From Leptasterias polaris (lineage: Eukaryota; Echinodermata; Asteroidea; Forcipulatida; Asteriidae), in NCBI GenBank assembly GCA_037783415.1, contig JAZGTN010000094.1, positions 2,480,001-2,544,000 of the forward strand: DNA of 64,000 nt, read 5' to 3'. The stretch's first letter is position 1, and each line of letters opens with the position of its first letter. Positions 47,597 through 59,347 of this stretch are shown piece after piece. Both the position numbers and the translations under genes were made by a program. Below the pieces are notes generated by a model. It saw only the letters and a list, made by a program, of their open reading frames with translations. It had not been told where the DNA came from and did not search any database.

Positions 47597-48700
47597 CCTG
47601 ATGGATCGAATAAATTAAATGGTACGATCTGAAACTATTAATATCAAACTAAAATTTCTTTGTTCCTTGTTTTGGTTTGTTCAGTCAAGTTGAGAAGAAC
47701 CATCCACGAAGAGCCAAGAATGATGATTAAGCGCAAATAGCCAAATAGCCGGTGTTATAAAAATAATAAACAATACGAACACATGTGACAAGTGTTCATC
47801 ATGTGACTTGCCCAGCGATGCAGTATAGTCTGGTTTCCTTTTTAACAGGATATACAAACGATCTGTGTGACGGCGAGGAAGAGAACTAGCATGACGCAAT
47901 AGGATTTGTACAAATCAAAACGTGTAGATGGGGAAAAACTATGGTGGCTAATGAATGCCAATAATTTCAAGCATTATGAAATAAAGACAAATTCTTTAAG
48001 AAGTAGGTGTAGTCCACAATAAAATCTGTTTTAAAACATGCAGCTGGTATATTTCAAGATGAATCTACAGGGAATTATCAACCAATGGTTTGATATTTTT
48101 GCAAGGTCTTTGTGCAGCAGACGGGTATGTGCAATTGTTTAATTATGATTATGAGGTGATGCACATTAAATATTTATGGCTTGGTCTGGATCTGGATCTG
48201 GACACTGCAATCAATCTCCCATTTAGGGATGTACAGGTTGCAGGTGTGTGCGGCTGGTTTGGGAATCTAGTTTTAGTGGGGTCTGCTTTTAATGTTCAAC
48301 AGGTTTATAACTTTTGTCTTCTTAAAAGTATGAAGTGAGGGAACCTCTCTCACAGACGCGTGGAGGAGGTTCCACTCTGCCGAGAAACTCAAATAAAGTA
48401 AAACACATTAAACATTCGATTTCAATAATGATGACAATGAGATTGCCGCCAACCTACCCGGCCAACCTACCCGGCCCTCCCCCGCCCCCTCCTGCCGCCA
48501 ACCCCAACACCGCCATCCGAGGGCGCTCACTTTAAAATACTTGCCGAAGGCATGAAGCGACTAAGGCTTTAGTATAAAAAAGTGATACATTTATGTATAA
48601 AAAAAAATTATACTGGAAAAAACCGCCACACATCGATGTACCCAGGGTTAACCCATGTTTAACCTTTCAACTTCACCCTGTACCATATGCATAAAACCTA
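47597..48700. promoter_or_regulatory. ctsz upstream region
   Basis: The ctsz promoter should lie just above 47596; no TATA box stands out. A short GGATCTGGATCTGGA-type repeat is at 48186-48202. No gene is seen in the region. Confidence 0.35.
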
Positions 48701-48714
48701 AACATTATCAAACG

Positions 48715-48780
48715 GTTAGACCAATCACATAACGCCATATCAGCTAGCGACTGTGTGTCAGCCTTTAACGTGACGTCATT
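48715..48780 (+). promoter_or_regulatory. Possible herpud promoter elements (CRE and ERSE-like)
   Basis: A perfect CRE, TGACGTCA, within ACGTGACGTCA lies at about 48769-48776. A CCAAT box at about 48721 is followed after nine bases by CCATA, one motif short of the endoplasmic-reticulum stress element CCAAT-N9-CCACG. Vertebrate herpud1 is induced by the unfolded protein response through such sites. The link to this gene, 2.1 kb downstream, is an inference. Confidence 0.3.
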
Positions 48781-49475
48781 TTCCAGAGACTGCTGTGCTA
48801 CCCTGAGACTGGTTTGTTATTGTGCGGTGTTCCCGACAAAACAAGAGAAAGTTACATCGGTATTTCGGCGTTTTGGATTCATCTGCAATTCCTGGTAGAA
48901 AGCTTTTGTCAAACAACACGTTTTGGAAGAGCCAGTGCAGCTTTCTTGTAAATTCCAAGGCTTGTAATATTCTCTCTTTTTTAGATTTAAAAGGGACTTA
49001 GTTTTGTCCGGGCAAAGGAATTTCGCACACGTAGGTTGCAGTGCCATTTTGTATATGTACACACATTGCATTGGCTGCATTGGGCGTTTACTGATACTGA
49101 ACACGGATATTGAGTCGTCGGTCAACACAAACTTCAATCAAAGGTGAACTTTTTTGTTACATTCTTTATCTTTGTATTTGTTGTGTTCCAGAAATCTTAA
49201 GTCATACAAATATTCTGTAAATATATTGAATTTAACTTTTTCTTTGTATTCTTGTCGGTCGAAGGTGAACTTTTTGTTTACATTAATTAGGCCTAATATG
49301 AATTGATTATTAATGAACTATTTCAATTTGTTGTTTTCCAGAAATATATAGGCCTAGAGTCTTACTTGTTTAACTTAAGACAACTTAACTGCTTAACCCT
49401 AAGACAATTTACCATGAACTATACAAAAAATATTAGTAAATAGTAGCACTAGCCCGAGTGCTAAATTAGACCCAA

Positions 49476-49551
49476 CTGGGGCGCTGTACTCCTTTTAATT
49501 AGTTTTATGTTGACATCTTCGGTTGTACTAGTACTACGTACTACTAGCGCC
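49476..49551. repeat. Extra copy of the palindrome arm
   Basis: ACTGGGGCGCTGTACTCCTT through CTACTAGCGCCC repeats, in direct orientation, the first 80 bases of the palindromic element that follows. Confidence 0.8.
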
Positions 49552-49920
49552 CTAGACACAGTAACTGGGGCGCTGTACTCCTTTTTTTTTAATTTTGACA
49601 TAATCGGTCGTATCTAGCGCCCCAGGTTATTGTTGTACAATGTATGTGACCAAACTCTCAGCATGGTCGACAGGTGCCCTGCCTCAAACCGCGTAATCGT
49701 CACGGTCGAGGCACGGCACCCGTCTAAAATTTTAGACGGGTGCCCTGCCGCAACCAATACGATTACGTGGTTTGAGGCAGGGCACCCGTCGATCATGCTG
49801 AGAGTCGGATCATGTATGTACATACAATAATAACCTGGGGCGCTAGATACGACCGATGATGTCAAAATTTTGAAAAAAGGAGTACAGCGCCCCAGTTACT
49901 GGGTCTACTAGCGCCCCAGG
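49545..49920. mobile_element. Near-perfect palindrome of about 370 bp (foldback MITE)
   Basis: The axis is at 49729/49730, in GTCTAAAATTTTAGAC. Arms pair for about 180 bases each. Outer part: TAACTGGGGCGCTGTACTCC at 49562 against GGAGTACAGCGCCCCAGTTA ending 49898. Inner part: TCAGCATGGTCGACAGGTGC against GCACCCGTCGATCATGCTGA. There is effectively no spacer and no ORF of its own. Confidence 0.85.
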
Positions 49921-50786
49921 AAAGTTCTCAATCTAACAACACAATCGTCAATTTGCTATGATTTTCTGAACACCCAGCCACAAAAAAATGCCTCAAAAAG
50001 ACCAATCAAAAGAGCTTGCAAATCGCCTACTGGATTCTCATTACATCAAAGATGCAACATCAAGCATTTATTTTTGTGTTTGTACTCGCGATCATTTTTT
50101 GTACTCAAAATCGGAGAAACGATGTCAAGTCTGCCCTTCTTATTGTTGGGCTACCAGTATCCATAACATGGACGGTTGCCCTGTCGTTGCGTCGTCGTCG
50201 CAGTGTGTAGATCATGTGGTCATTTCCACCTAAGTTACTTCCATCTTCCGGTTTGCCGCTGATGCATTATCATTATGGATGTAAACCAACGACTGTTTAA
50301 CGGCACACTGGTAGAAGTTACGTGCTCATGATTAAATTTGCGCACTGGCTGCAGCGCCTGAAACCAGTTTGCCATGAAACAGTCGTTGATTTACATCCCC
50401 TTACATAGATCATAGATGTCACGAGCTGAAACATTGCCCATGCTATTGCTGAGTTCAAAGAAAGACCTTTCATTGGCTGAGAGCGTAATTGTGTACACAC
50501 TTGTTCACGTCTCTGTTGTTTGACCTCAGCAATGGTGGCCTCTGTGCAAGGGGTCTATATTATTATAAATATTACATTCGGGTGAAAGGAACTATGGAAT
50601 ACTTGACACTGAACATCTCAGCTTTTGTTACAATCAAGAATGATGTCTCAAATTGTTTCCTGTGATACATTGCAGAGTGACAACCTTTAAATTCTAGTCA
50701 GTTTTTCTGTACTCTTAGTACTGAAAGCTACGTTTTCAGTTTGCTGGTGAAAATGACATTCTTAATAATTGTTTTCCCTCCTGCAG

Positions 50787-50920
50787 GGGCTTGCATTTAC
50801 TCCTGTAGTCTTTGGGTTGAACTGATGTTGTTAATGGCTGACAGAGGGCGATTTTGAAGAAGAAACATTCCATTATCAACGAGACTTCCCATCAAGAGAA
50901 TCTTTGAATTTCCTACCACG
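50787..50920 (+). other. Probable herpud 5' UTR exon segment
   Basis: A polypyrimidine tract and CTGCAG acceptor at 50775-50786 precede the start codon by 134 bases, so a spliced upstream non-coding exon is likely. Confidence 0.4.
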
Positions 50921-53900
50921 ATGGACGAACTAGCAGGGACGCCTGTCACAATATCCATCAAGGCCCCAAACCAAAAGCTTGGGGACCAGACTGTGGAGTG
51001 CTTCCTAGATTGGAGTGTACTGAAACTAAAGAATCACCTTGCCAATGTATACCCTAGTAAACCTGTAAGTAAACACCCATACCTCTGAGTGACCTCTTCT
51101 TGTAGTTGCACAATGGTTATGACATAATTTCAACTTGTACTCAGGCCTTGAACTTTGTTCTAAAAGGTATAATACAGAATTGGTAGAGCTGATAAAGTAG
51201 TCACAAACAGATACAATTATAAATCTGTGAATATTTGGGCTTCATCTTCTATAAATTCAAGGGAAAAGGAGGCGCTACCTATATCACACTCAGGGTTCTG
51301 CCCAGGATTTGTTTAGTGCCGGAAATTTTTTTTTCCCTAGTACAGTCAAGTCAATTTCCTTTCGATCGTGCACGGAGTGGTTACACACGTGCGCCCTGCA
51401 GCTGTGCCTTGAATGTAGGCCCTCAGTGCGCGCACGCCTTTACCGCCATGGGAAAACAATTTACAGCATCTATAGCATGGTGCTTACTCTGCAGTTCATT
51501 TCCGTTGTATTAAACGCTGTAGAATAGGGTTCGCAACATGATGAAATTGGTATCATGTTATTCCAAGCGTAAAGCTATAATCAGCGTGACTGGAAACCAT
51601 TGCAAAATCAATGCGGGTTTCGTGCGTTGGATATACTATATTGTACATCGTAGCGGGAGGAATGCTCGATCCTGGATCATTAAAATAGACTCAAACCAAA
51701 GAAGTAGGCTACTCGAAACTTTGGATAAAACTGTTTACTGGTAAATAATTTGTTTTACACGTTGTTCAAAATATTTTGAAGGAAATGGGCAAAAAAAAGG
51801 GAAAATGTGTGGTGGTCGGAAAAAGAAAAAATTCTGCGAGTGCTGGTCGGGGAATCATGAGTGCCGGTCGGGTTTTCCGGCACCGACCACCGTGGGCAGA
51901 ACCCTGCACACTTATGGAATCTATTGATTAATTGTCAAGTGTATGAAATGAAGAAAAAAAATTTGAATGCTGAAAAAGTGCCTGAAAAAACCTCTGACTT
52001 ATTTTATCTGTTCAATCCAGAGGTCGCAGGCTCAAATCCCACTCTCGTAAATTTTTCTGTGTTCAACCCAAAATTTATTCAGTCAGTTTCCTTTGTGGTT
52101 CATTACTTAGGCCTAATATATGGCAGTTACAGATTGAATGGCTTCTGACTTGCAATCCTGAACTAAAGATACTGCCCAAATAGGGAGGTTGCCAACATTA
52201 GGGCTACATGTAGATGGCTCAGTTGGTAGAGCACCGGCATGTTAATCCAGATTTCGCAGGTTCAAACCTCGCTTCGGTCAATTTGTCTTTGTTAAACCCC
52301 AAATTATTTATTCATTTGTTACATTTTCTTACACATTTTGTCCGAACAGTTAAACCTGGTTTCCATTTTGGACCCTGCATTCATTACTGCATATTAATAT
52401 GATATTAATTTAATGGTTACTGCATGCATGGTTTAGCACAAAAGTCTGTTTAAAATGGTGTTATTTGACTAGGTACACTGATCTTACTACATTACTGTTA
52501 CAATGGTATAAACAAGGCACACACTGATCTTATTAAATCATAAAAAAATAAGTTAGTGGCCTGACGTTTCGACCCTAGCAGAGTCTTTCTCAACTTATTT
52601 TTTGCATTTATACCACAGGTCCTTTTGGTTGGTAAGCAGTTTGCAACAGCTAATTCTATTTTCTTATTAAATCATGTGAGGTTTTTTTGATTGTTTTTTT
52701 TTCTCAGAATGCAAAGACTCAGAGAATAATTTACTCTGGGAAACTTTTAAAGGACAACCTACTGCTTAAAGATGTACTACGCCTGGTGAGTTTCAGCCTT
52801 TGATATAAGAGCCTTTAGCAGTGGCCTTGCAATGTTATGTAGCTGAAATTAGGGGAGGATTAACCTGTGTTAGGAGCTGAGTTTGGGGGATGGGAGTAAT
52901 AATAATAATAATATCAAGCATTTATAAAGCGCCATCTATCTAGCTAGGCTATTCCGAGGCGCATGTTATTACCCCTGGTCACTGGGCCATTTTTATTCCA
53001 ATCCTGAAACCATCTCAGCTCCCTGGGGAGTATATACAGCCTGTGCTGCAATATATGCGCTACTAGGCTAAATCCATCACAAGAACCATCTCTGCCCTCA
53101 CAGGTACCCATTTTACCCCTGGGTGGAGAGAAGCAATTATAGTTAAGTGTCTTGCTCAGGGACACAAGTGTCACGACCGGGACTCGAACCCACACTCTGC
53201 TGAACAGAAACACCAGAGCTTGAGTTCGGTGTTCTTATCCACTCGGCCACGACACCCCACAGTATTGTTTGGTGGTTGACTTTGCACCGAATGTGTTATT
53301 CATGTTGGACCTTATGTTACTAAGAAAACAAATCTTTGTTGCAGCATACAAATTATATTGCAAAAAGCTGAATGTAAAACATTGCCAACTGTTTTGAAAA
53401 AACACAAGTTAAAAAGCTTGTCTTTTATTTGTTACAAAAAATACACTAGTTATCTTCACAGGGATAGTCATTCTTGATTCCAACTAATTTAAACAGGCTT
53501 AATTTATAGGCTATTGTGCCATATGGTACAATCTGTCAAAGTTATGAAAGGCTTTCTCATTAGGGTTGAAAATAATTGCTTTTAGCGGATGTGAACTGTG
53601 AAAACTACTCTATCCACATACTTAATGAGAATATGTATTCGGCTAAACTCCTCTTCATCTCTGTCATCCATAAATGCACACTGTGTGGTTACGTGTTTAC
53701 ATTTCATATGTTCTGAAGATTTCATTTAGTATTGGAGATAATTTGTGTGCCACCTACTTGTGTAGTAAACACACACTTGTTTCTCTCATATTGATTATTC
53801 TGTTTAGATAGTTCAGTTTTGAATGGTAAAGTCATTGTTTACAGTTCAGTTAAACTCATTTCCTGTATTCAGGCCCTATTCAGGGCTTTGAAAAGCACAC

Positions 53901-56900
53901 CAGGCTTGTAAACTGTGCTTTGCCCAGATTTTTGACAAGTATTGTCATAACTCTAACAACTGGTTTATTGGTGAGATAACGTTACATTCACACACTTAAA
54001 TAAGAGCTTAAATATTTGTTGTGTATCTGAAAAGAAAAAGATACTAACATTATAAAGAAGTAGGTTTGACAGTTTTCAGTAGCCCACAGGGCAAGTTGAG
54101 AAGTAGCCCGGAGCAGTTTTTACTAGACAGGGTAAGCTGGGCTAGTTTTAACTTGGGCAAGTTTTAACTTGGGCAAGTTATGTGATTAATGCAAACACTC
54201 TACAGGTAATCATGGTAATTTGCAATTTAAAAAAAAACAACAAAACTTTGTTTAAAAAGATTGTTAAATCTGTAGGCTACATGAGGATGATTGAGTTGGA
54301 TTATTTTTCCAATTTTCGGTTTTTGTTTTGTTTCTGTTCAGACTGATAAGTCTCTTCAGCAGCACACTATCCATCTTGTTTGTTCCCAAACTCCTGAGGA
54401 ACTCCTCCAATCTAAACTCCCATCTTCTGAGATGAAAAGAGAAACCTCCTCACCAGTACCTACACCAGCGCCAGCAAGTCCACCCAGCCAGGATGGGGCG
54501 TCCTCTTCCTCATCCACTAGCCAGTCAAGGAGGCAAAGCACGCCAGTGGAGCCAACGTTACCATCAACAAGTGGGCTCAGACAGAGAACTGTCAGTACGC
54601 CATCGTTCTCAAACTACTATCCTTACAAGTAAGTTACTTAGGGTGTGTTTGATTAGCTTCTCCGACGTTACTTGGGTTAGTCACAAGTGAGTTTACTGTT
54701 GCAGTCGTCAGTCCCAACAGAATCAAACAAAACATGCAGTTGAGTAAAATTAGTTATAGTGGCTTCTCATATAGTGCTCAAATCCTAGACTCACTGACGC
54801 TCATGGCGCTCCAACATTATCACCCTGGTCATTGGTCTATCTATTTCATTCTTTAAACAATCTCAGCTCCCTTGGGAGTACCTGTGCTGTATGTAGCACA
54901 CCAAGCTAAGTTAATCACAAGAACCATCTCTGCCCTCGCAGGTACCCATTTACCCCTGGGTGAAGAGAAGCAATTATAGTCAAGTGTCTAATTTGCTCCA
55001 GGACACAAGTGTCATGACCAAGATTCGAACCCACATCCTGATGACTTAGCCACCAGAACTTTAGTCCAATGCACTAAACTGCTCTGCCACAACACGCCAC
55101 AAGGGTTAGAGATGGTTAGGGTTAATCTCTGAGTGAGTTATCAGTGAGACCTTACAAAGCAAACTACATGTATGGATGTATATTGTCTTTGTATAGAAAT
55201 AAAAAACAAATAATTTAATAATGAACAACTGGAAGTAGCTTATAAAAATACAGATAAGAGAAAATATGTATGCGCCAGTAAAAGCTTATTATACACATTT
55301 TTAGAAATGTCATGTGCAAATTTGTTTTTTGCATACATGTATCAGATGATAAATGTCTGTAAATAATGTTTACTAACACTAAGTGCGAGAGTCCCTCCAT
55401 TGTTATTCTGATACATATGGCTGGGTTTTTAAGAAGTATTGACAGCTGGATATTGATTAGGTGTTTATGACCTTGGTGCTCTGGAAACGTTGGAATCTAT
55501 CCGCAGCTTACTGTATGACAATTGCTTTTTTTGTTTTTTAAAAAGTACATTTCTATAACGTTGTGTTTAAAGGGTGTGTACAACATTGGTAATTGTCAAG
55601 GACCAGTATCCACACTTGATGTGGCCCAACATATACATGAAATAACAAACCTGTCTTCGGAGTCATGAGAAAAAAGTGAAAAACCCCATTATATGTTAAC
55701 TTTTTTTTAAACATTGGATTTTATCCTGCAGGATAAAGACTAATTGTTTTACTCATTTCCTAAAAACTATTGCATTTCAAGCAAAACTATTTCAAGGGAA
55801 GTTTTCCACCATGACCATCTTTATACCGTGTAAGTCATGTGCAAATCTGTGAACATTTATATTTTCAGTCTTACCAATGTTGTACACACCCTTTAAAAGA
55901 GTACATTCATTTTAGTCTCCATGTTGGTAGCTGCCTGAGGAGGAGTAAATGCTATGAATTTATTTTGAGTCATTGTGTATCTTTTAACTCTGTATATTTA
56001 GGGTTGTTACTATTTGCATGCACAATTGAATATAATTGTTTATCAAAAAAAAAATCTCATGTTGTGCATCAATAGCTTATGACATTTGTTTCTGCCCTTT
56101 CCGGTCGTGCGTAATAAAAGATGACAAATTCTTCATATGTTAGCTGGACTTTGTGACATCAACTACATGTTTTAATTTTGTTTGATGCAGTTACGGGAAC
56201 TATCAGTATGGTCAAAGAGCCAATCAGCAAGGCTTTGTGATGGCTAATCAGCAGCAGCAAGCGTACTGGATGCAACATGTGTACGCACAACAAATGGCAC
56301 AGTACATGCAGTAGTAAGTCAACTCAAATTTATATTTTTCTGTAGACAGTTAATTAGTAATTTATCCCTCAATAATGTTAGTGTGGGGCTAAAATTACAG
56401 CAAACGTTAACTAACCATGATGCAAGAAGTTGATTGTTTCCTGGAAATTGAAAACTCTAAGACACTAGGTGGCAGCAGACATCCAAGTAATTTGCATTGT
56501 TGAAATTTTTCTGGGCATGCTCATATTTCTGAAAACGGTATTTTACTGGAGTTAGTCTACTGCCATCTAGCATTTCAAAAGTCTCCCATTGCAATATCCT
56601 TCCTTTTTTAAAGATCACAAAATAGCTTTTGGTATATGATTTAGTGCATGTTTTTCTCACAATACAATTCTTCAAAAAATAGCTGAATCATGTTGGTATA
56701 CTTCTTTAAGTAAACAATGTTCATCTTTATCGATAAAGATCACCCAAACTAGCTTACAAAATGTTAAACTCTTTTAGACATGCAAACTCAAACAAAATCT
56801 GTCATATTTAAAATGATTTATTTGTATTTTTGTTACAGCTCTAATCAATTTGCAGCAGGTGGAGCTGGCCTTCAAGCAAACCTACCCCCAGCTCATGCCC

Positions 56901-59347
56901 CTGTTGGCATACCCCAACCACAAGTCCCTGACCAACCTGCGGTTTTGAACGCTCCCGTTGCCCCCAACGTGGCAGGCCCCGACCAGAACGTCAGGATGAA
57001 CGCTGGCCTCGGTCCTGCTGTAGATGACGACGACGATGACAACGTCCACCGTGATTGGCTGGATTATATTTATACGTTTTGCCGATTTGTGGTTCTCCTC
57101 AGCTTGGTGTATTTCTACTCGTCACTCAGTAGATTCTTGATGGTTACTGGCTTCATGATCTTCATATTTATGTGAGTTTTTTGTTACAAACTATTACGTA
57201 CACAAACCAGTCTGGCGTATATATTTCAAGCCATGCTTCTATTTCAGCTCTGAGCCTAGCTCTGAGTCAGGCACCTCGTTATAAGTAAAGTTATCCCCCT
57301 CTTAGGAAACGTTCTTCTTCAAATACAATCAATTTTGAGTCCATGAGCCTGGATTTGCGTTTTTGCCTTGTGTTAAAAAAATCATGTGGAATAACCAATG
57401 GCTTCATCGTTTACCTTCAACACAGATCTTATAAAAGTTAAATTATTAAACAGATTTAAAGTTAGGGTCATAAGATTGGTGTTTTTTTTGTGTGGGCATA
57501 ATCATAGGCAAAATTATCAAGAAAGATTAAGTAAACGTCACCTGTGAAAGGCTCAGCTGAACACTTTGTTTACTTGTTGTGAAAACAGCTAAAAACTGTC
57601 ACATTACTTTCATCAAGAACGTCAAATTCATCCGGTTTAGCGGGATGTCAGCAGGTACCAATAAGCAGCGTTCACAAGCGGACACCGGGGAAATTTTAAT
57701 CTTCAAAAGTCGTCTCAAGGCAATCTTTGTAGATTGAAATTGACTTTATTTACTTGTTATTGACTTCAAATCAATTGGGCATTTCAGACCAAACAATTTT
57801 GCAGGATGCTTACTACCATTACCATCTTTATAACAAATAGGCTTTGGAATTAGAATTAAACAATTTTTGTTCAAGGTCATTACCAAAGTATGACCCTAAC
57901 TTTTAGAAAAATTAGTCATCACTAAACCCTTTCTGTCATGAGGGTGACCTTCCTGTTTGTGCATTTTATAGACACATTTTAGTATTTGACACTGTTTGAT
58001 GTGTTTTTACTGTTTAATAGGTACCAAAAGCGCTGGTTCCGGTTAAGACGAACTCCCATTGCCAGAGATAGACTTGAAGAGCATAGGAATCCTGAGCAAG
58101 GAGACGGGGTCCCAGATAACAATAATGAAAACAATCAAGAACAGGTAAGATTTCCTCATGCAAGTGTACAGATTACAAACATCAAGAAAATGGATGGGTT
58201 TTCAGAATTAATGGCAACTATTAGTATGCTTCCATGTTAGCAGTTAAAAGGGAAAATGGGTTCACCGATAAACAGTTTTGTGAATTTACTTTTTAGTCAA
58301 TAATGTATGCTAACTAATGTTTAACAAATGTACTGCTTGAGTACTGTTCAAGGTTCATTTACGTGTCATAAGTTTCAGTTGGTGTCATCACCAATGGTAA
58401 AAACTATTTTTCTGGAGTACTGTGCCATGACCAAGGGTAACCCAACCACTCTCAACCCTTCATAATCCAGCTATCATGGTTGTTTGATTCTGTTGGACTG
58501 ACAACTACACTAGTAAACTGAATATATACTTTGCGTTAAGAGTTCTCATGTGATTGTGTATATTGTTATAGAGTTTGAAATGATCTTTAAGAATTACTCA
58601 AGGAAGCTCAAGCCTGGTTCATACTTCATGCGAATTGGGAACGTTACAATTGGGAAACAAGATGTCCTGATTGTTTGCGTAACATAAATTCATTTTGAAT
58701 TCACTTTCACGTGAAGTATGAATGGGGCTTTTAGGGTTATAATCTGAAACACTGGTAGCTAGAAGTTGATCAATGTATATTTTTAGGGTTGAATAGAGAA
58801 AAATTGACTAGACCGGGATTTGAACCAACTACCTCCAGATTAATGTGCCTACCAACTGAGCTATCTAGCCCTATGTTGGCAGTCTCCCTAACTTTTCAAT
58901 GTATATTTTACCATTATTTTACAGTCTTGTGTGATTTGGCTGTAACATATGAACAGTAGACTTACTCTGTGAATTTATTTTAGTAGTATTAACTTCAAGA
59001 AGGTGATCAGTGTATATTTTATCATTTGACAGTCTCGTGTGATTTGGTCGTTACACACCAAGAGTACATGTACTCTCTGAATTTATTTTAGTAGTATTAG
59101 TTTCTAGAAGGTGATCAACGTATATTTTATCATTTTGCAGCAGCAGGAACAGCAGGTACAGGGTGATAACGCGGAGAGAGACAGCACTTCAGAGTCCCAG
59201 GAAGAAGGCGAGACAGACTCCGACTCGACAGAAACAGCGCCCCCTGAGCCACCCAAACCAGGCGTATTAACCATCATGTGGATTTTTGTCTCGACATTCT
59301 TCACATCATTGTTCCCGCAGGATCCGAATGCCATTGCTGGAAATTAA
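50921..59347 (+). CDS. herpud: HERPUD (homocysteine-responsive ER-resident ubiquitin-like protein)
   Basis: Seven coding exons: 50921-51064, 52708-52785, 54342-54628, 56191-56313, 56839-57171, 58021-58144 and 59141-59347. The frame is continuous for 431 residues (human HERPUD1 391, HERPUD2 406). Residues 5-90 form the ubiquitin-like domain (VTISIKAPNQK, HLANVYPSKP, RIIYSGKLLKD, HTIHLVC). A Ser/Pro-rich linker follows, then the Gln/Tyr-rich AYWMQHVYAQQMAQYMQY. The membrane hairpin at about 284-322 starts RDWLDYIY and contains VYFYSSLSRFLMV. The acidic tail ends with a conserved WIFVSTFFTSLFP segment. The family sits in the ER membrane, binds the HRD1 ligase complex and promotes ER-associated degradation; vertebrate HERPUD1 is stress-induced. 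The single gene cannot be assigned to HERPUD1 or HERPUD2. Confidence 0.95.
51291..51906. mobile_element. Inverted-repeat DNA element with 6-bp target duplication (616 bp)
   Basis: Termini CAGGGTTCTGCCCA and TGGGCAGAACCCTG. A perfect 6-bp direct repeat CACACT flanks it at 51285-51290 and 51907-51912. Subterminal GTGCCGG / CCGGCAC boxes are also inverted. The CAGGG terminus suggests a hAT-like non-autonomous element, though hAT targets are usually 8 bp. It lies in herpud intron 1. Confidence 0.8.
52008..52320 (+). repeat. SINE F (tRNA-like), one truncated and one fuller copy
   Basis: The fuller copy at 52204-52320 has A box TGGCTCAGTTGGTAGAGC and B box GGTTCAAACC, then TCGGTCAATTTGTCTTTG. A 5'-truncated copy, 52008-52090, starts at GGTCGCAGGCTCAAATCC with the same tail TAAATTTTTCTGTGTTCAAC. 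A reverse copy is at 58784-58889. They lie in herpud intron 1. Confidence 0.8.
52551..52667 (+). repeat. Dispersed repeat C, copy 3
   Basis: Left half GTTAGTGGCCTGACGTTTCG, ACCCTAGCAGAGTCTTTCTC, then the common tail TTTGCATTTATACC...GGTAAGCAGTTTGCAACAGC. It represents the opposite palindrome half from copy 1. It lies directly upstream of the acceptor of herpud exon 2. Confidence 0.75.
52896..53257 (-). repeat. SINE E, copy 2
   Basis: Reverse copy: the head reads GTGTCGTGGCCGAGTGGATA on the minus strand, with B box GGGTTCGAGTCC. The body includes AGCAAGACACTTAACTATAA. The plus-strand (AAT)n beside AAGCATTTATAAAGCGCC at 52896-52935 marks its 3' end. It lies in herpud intron 2. Confidence 0.85.
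54793..55099 (-). repeat. SINE E, copy 3
   Basis: Reverse copy in herpud intron 3, sharing GCAATTATAGTCAAGTGTCT, TCAGCTCCCTTGGGAGTA and a degraded tRNA-like head (GTGTTGTGGCAGAGCAGTTT). More diverged than copy 2. Confidence 0.8.
55571..55892. mobile_element. TTAA-flanked MITE, family B copy 3 (322 bp)
   Basis: The best-preserved ends of the family: TTAA (55567-55570) then AGGGTGTGTACAACATTGGT, and ACCAATGTTGTACACACCCT followed by TTAA (55893-55896). The termini are perfect complements over 20 bases. It lies in herpud intron 3. Confidence 0.88.
58610..58730. mobile_element. Small inverted-repeat element (about 120 bp)
   Basis: AAGCCTGGTTCATACTTCAT at the left, ATGAAGTATGAACC-like complement GTGAAGTATGAATGGGGCTT at the right. 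Interior GGGAACGTTACAATTGGGAA. It lies in herpud intron 6. Confidence 0.6.
58784..58889 (-). repeat. SINE F, reverse copy
   Basis: On the minus strand: GATAGCTCAGTTGGTAGGCA, B box GGTTCAAATCC, tail TAGTCAATTTTTCTCTATTC. Upstream GGGAGACTGCCAACATAGGG matches the sequence before the 52204 copy (GGAGGTTGCCAACATTAGGG). So the repeated unit includes that leader. Confidence 0.8.

Noticed and set aside
48090..48338. 82-codon plus-strand ORF
   Set aside because: Contains a short repeated GLDLDLD stretch from a DNA tandem repeat and no recognisable family.
48817..49137. 106-codon minus-strand ORF
   Set aside because: No conserved motif; it overlaps the presumed herpud promoter or 5' region.
52204..52280. 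Functional tRNA gene
   Set aside because: A and B boxes are present, but acceptor-stem pairing fails and a shared SINE tail follows.
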